The position numbers and the translations under genes are program-made. A stretch of DNA of 64,000 bases from Anabaena azotica FACHB-119 (GTDB lineage Bacteria > Cyanobacteriota > Cyanobacteriia > Cyanobacteriales > Nostocaceae). The DNA is taken from NCBI RefSeq assembly GCF_014697625.1, contig NZ_JACJSG010000013.1, positions 112,586 through 176,585 on the forward strand. The letters are read 5' to 3'. Below the pieces are notes generated by a model that was not told where the DNA came from, made no database searches, and saw nothing but the letters and a program-made list of their open reading frames with translations. Below are positions 62,073-64,000 of the stretch, one piece after another (position 1 is the first letter of the stretch; each line of letters starts with the position of its first letter).

Positions 62073-63917
62073 TCATGAATAATCAGTTTCAATTTCTGAG
62101 TCCCAAATCTGTGTTCCTCCTACCTCAAGTCCCCAAACTCGTTTAGCAACCTGAGTTAGTATCTCTTGACGTTTTTCTATTGACTCTGAGTTCCAATATT
62201 CAAATTGTTGAATACCCAATAATTGAATTGCACGATTCAACTGAGTATTATTTCCTACATTAGGTTTTTCTACTAATGAGCGAGTTGTAAAAATTTGTGA
62301 TTCTCTATAACCTAACTTTTTCTGCTCATAGGGTTTATCAGACACTGAAGTATTTATAGTTTTCTCTAACAATGTCAGATTTCCTAGCTTTTGCACATAG
62401 GATTTGTAATCTTTAGGCTTATCGAAAATATTTATTATCTCTGTACTACTTGATTGTGGCAATATATGTTCAATGTGATGGCTTTTATTTAAATACCAAT
62501 CTAATGGCTTAGAATTACTATAGACTAAATCATCTATATATTGGTTTATTTTTGCAAGGATGTAACGTACTCTAAACTTAGCTACTTTTGCATCAGTTAG
62601 ATCACGGAAAGTTAATTCAAAATCATCTCGCATAGATAAAAACTCTGGAAGAAATTGTACTTTTATAAATTTAATAAATTCCTCTTCAGTGCGAACCTCA
62701 CGTAACTTTTTGCTCCACTGAGAAAAAGTACGTATGATATTAACATCTTTACGTCGGCTGGAGCGAGTAATAGTGTAAAAAAACAATAGATTCTCTACGT
62801 AAAGACATAGCTTTACAAATAATTCTTTTTTAAGGTGTCTTCCAGCAAGTAATAGAATAAAATGCTGTCTATATCTTTGCTGTAGCCTTTGTATATTTTT
62901 CAGATATTGATTATCGGAACTATCAGTATTTTTAGCTTGGCTAAAATAACAATAATGTTCACAAGCATGAATTAACTCTTCAACAAATTTTAAGGGATTA
63001 TCAAAAATGCCATACTTTTTACCCTCTTCAAGAAACCAGTTATAAATATCTTCTTCAGGAAAAGTATTTTGAAGACTTACATCATAATGAGACATAACAT
63101 AATATCGTAAGAATCTTAATGGTTCTTCTTTGTGTTTATATAATGTTTTCATTAATTTATCCCATTTGGTTTTAAGTTTATGCCAATGGGAGTTGTCATT
63201 TTTTTCCCTGGATGTACTAATAAAAAGGTAGTTTTTCAATAAATCTATCGATGTTAAGCCAACACCTCTGTCATTGATTGTTTCAAACACTTTTAACGCA
63301 TTTTTTAAATTTGGTGTTTCAATCCTAATTAGTTTAATTTTATTGCCTAAGCCAGAGGAAAATTGTTTTAATGCTTGAGGATTGTTAAAATATCTATCTT
63401 CAACAAATTCTTTAATTAAATCATAGGCATCAAGTATTTTTTCGGCTGAACTTGAAGCATATTTACTTCTTTCGTTCCATTTTACTGTATTATCAGCTAT
63501 TGCTTCTAATAAAGCAGCAGCATCACTATCATATTGAAGAGATAATCTATATTTATTAATATCATCACCAGTCATTAAATCCTGAGAAACTCCAGAAATA
63601 AGACTTTCTAAGGCTTTTGATGGTTGACTATATTCTGCTAGGCAGTCACGAATAATACAAAATATTAAATATATAGTTGTTAATCTTTGCTGCCCATCTA
63701 TTAACTGATAAGTTCTATCACTATCTCTAAAAACAACTATTGATCCAAGAAAATACTCTGTATCTTCTTTTAAATCTTCTTCATCATATAACTCAAATAC
63801 TATGTCTTGCAGTAGTTTTTCCACATTTGATTTTTGCCATACATATTCTCTCTGAAATTCTGGTACAGAATAGAACTCTTTAAATAACCCTCTTCTGTCA
63901 CTTTCCGAAATAAGCAA
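62073..63917 (-). CDS. DUF262/DUF1524 (GmrSD-type) protein, N-terminus probably disrupted
   Basis: Up to 614 residues. The N-terminal DUF262 part has VPEFQREYVWQKSNVEKLL and the NTP-related motif YFLGSIVVF...YQLIDGQQRLTTIYLIFCII. The middle is helical. The C-terminal DUF1524 part has the HNH-like motif NKSHHIEHILPQSS and LGNLTLLEKTINTSVSDKPY. Such proteins belong to the GmrSD type IV restriction group, which cut modified phage DNA. The only start in frame is TTG at 63917, giving MLISESDRRG. A more natural start, ATG 63970 (MNQFKP...), is in another frame and stops soon. A small indel near 63920-63955 may have broken the 5' end. Confidence 0.85.
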   Translation of the reverse strand: MLISESDRRGLFKEFYSVPEFQREYVWQKSNVEKLLQDIVFELYDEEDLKEDTEYFLGSIVVFRDSDRTYQLIDGQQRLTTIYLIFCIIRDCLAEYSQPSKALESLISGVSQDLMTGDDINKYRLSLQYDSDAAALLEAIADNTVKWNERSKYASSSAEKILDAYDLIKEFVEDRYFNNPQALKQFSSGLGNKIKLIRIETPNLKNALKVFETINDRGVGLTSIDLLKNYLFISTSREKNDNSHWHKLKTKWDKLMKTLYKHKEEPLRFLRYYVMSHYDVSLQNTFPEEDIYNWFLEEGKKYGIFDNPLKFVEELIHACEHYCYFSQAKNTDSSDNQYLKNIQRLQQRYRQHFILLLAGRHLKKELFVKLCLYVENLLFFYTITRSSRRKDVNIIRTFSQWSKKLREVRTEEEFIKFIKVQFLPEFLSMRDDFELTFRDLTDAKVAKFRVRYILAKINQYIDDLVYSNSKPLDWYLNKSHHIEHILPQSSSTEIINIFDKPKDYKSYVQKLGNLTLLEKTINTSVSDKPYEQKKLGYRESQIFTTRSLVEKPNVGNNTQLNRAIQLLGIQQFEYWNSESIEKRQEILTQVAKRVWGLEVGGTQIWDSEIETDYS

Positions 63918-64000
63918 GTAGTAAATAACTGAAATTAGCCAGAAGAGAAAAAAGGTTTAAATTGGTTCATGGTAGAAATTAGGTGATTAAATCCAAGCAA

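Noticed and set aside
1..64000. tRNA or rRNA genes
   Set aside because: No T-arm or anticodon-arm pattern, and no ribosomal RNA-like block, was found by reading both strands; a dedicated tRNA search would settle this.

Overview
The window is chromosomal DNA of a filamentous, probably heterocyst-forming cyanobacterium of the Nostoc/Anabaena type. The evidence is psaK (photosystem I), the filament-integrity operon fraC-fraD-fraE, a PatD-like heterocyst-frequency protein, a membrane-anchored (CAAD-bearing) valyl-tRNA synthetase, very frequent GCGATCGC (HIP1) octamers, XisI-family proteins, Uma2 nucleases, and many short tandem repeats and small palindromic elements of the kind known from Nostocales. 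No tRNA, rRNA, CRISPR array or intact transposase gene was seen.

Layout. 0-4.5 kb: end of cobyrinate diamide synthase, HU, cobD-like aminotransferase, and a flavoprotein without the usual redox cysteines. 4.5-10 kb: membrane protein, ftsH and psaK separated by nests of small inverted-repeat elements. 10.2-14 kb: accessory island with an orphan antitoxin, broken vapC, Uma2 protein and a two-gene mCpol plus CARF-like/2TM operon (a Panoptes-type cyclic-nucleotide defence system). It is bounded by two direct copies of the 3' end of the neighbouring EF-G-like gene. 14-30 kb: EF-G-like GTPase, TPR protein, xisI, hemB, prfC, a dead M48 peptidase, RRM protein, (p)ppGpp synthetase/hydrolase, PatD-like protein and a TetR regulator. 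30-42 kb: an MFS exporter split by a non-autonomous IS200/IS605-type element, a retropepsin-like pair, a fused oligopeptide ABC ATPase, small accessory genes and valS. 42-58 kb: reductase, fasciclin, GNAT, TIGR01777, tandem CobO/BtuR, the fraCDE operon, sugar ABC permease, purN, CPBP protease, DUF3326, ferredoxin and acnB. 58-64 kb: a second accessory island with an AAA ATPase/Toprim pair, xisI plus a decayed copy, a ParE/RelE-antitoxin pair and a DUF262/HNH GmrSD-type protein.

Three themes stand out. (1) Defence genes: the mCpol operon and the ATPase/Toprim pair each sit between direct repeats of the 3' end of an adjacent housekeeping gene (EF-G-like and acnB), which suggests the same mode of acquisition. 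(2) Small non-autonomous elements: at least five families are recognisable, several with clean target-site duplications, nested in each other. (3) Repeats inside genes: cobyrinate synthase, cobD, a TPR protein and an ABC ATPase all carry repeat-derived in-frame segments at domain boundaries or after a signal peptide.
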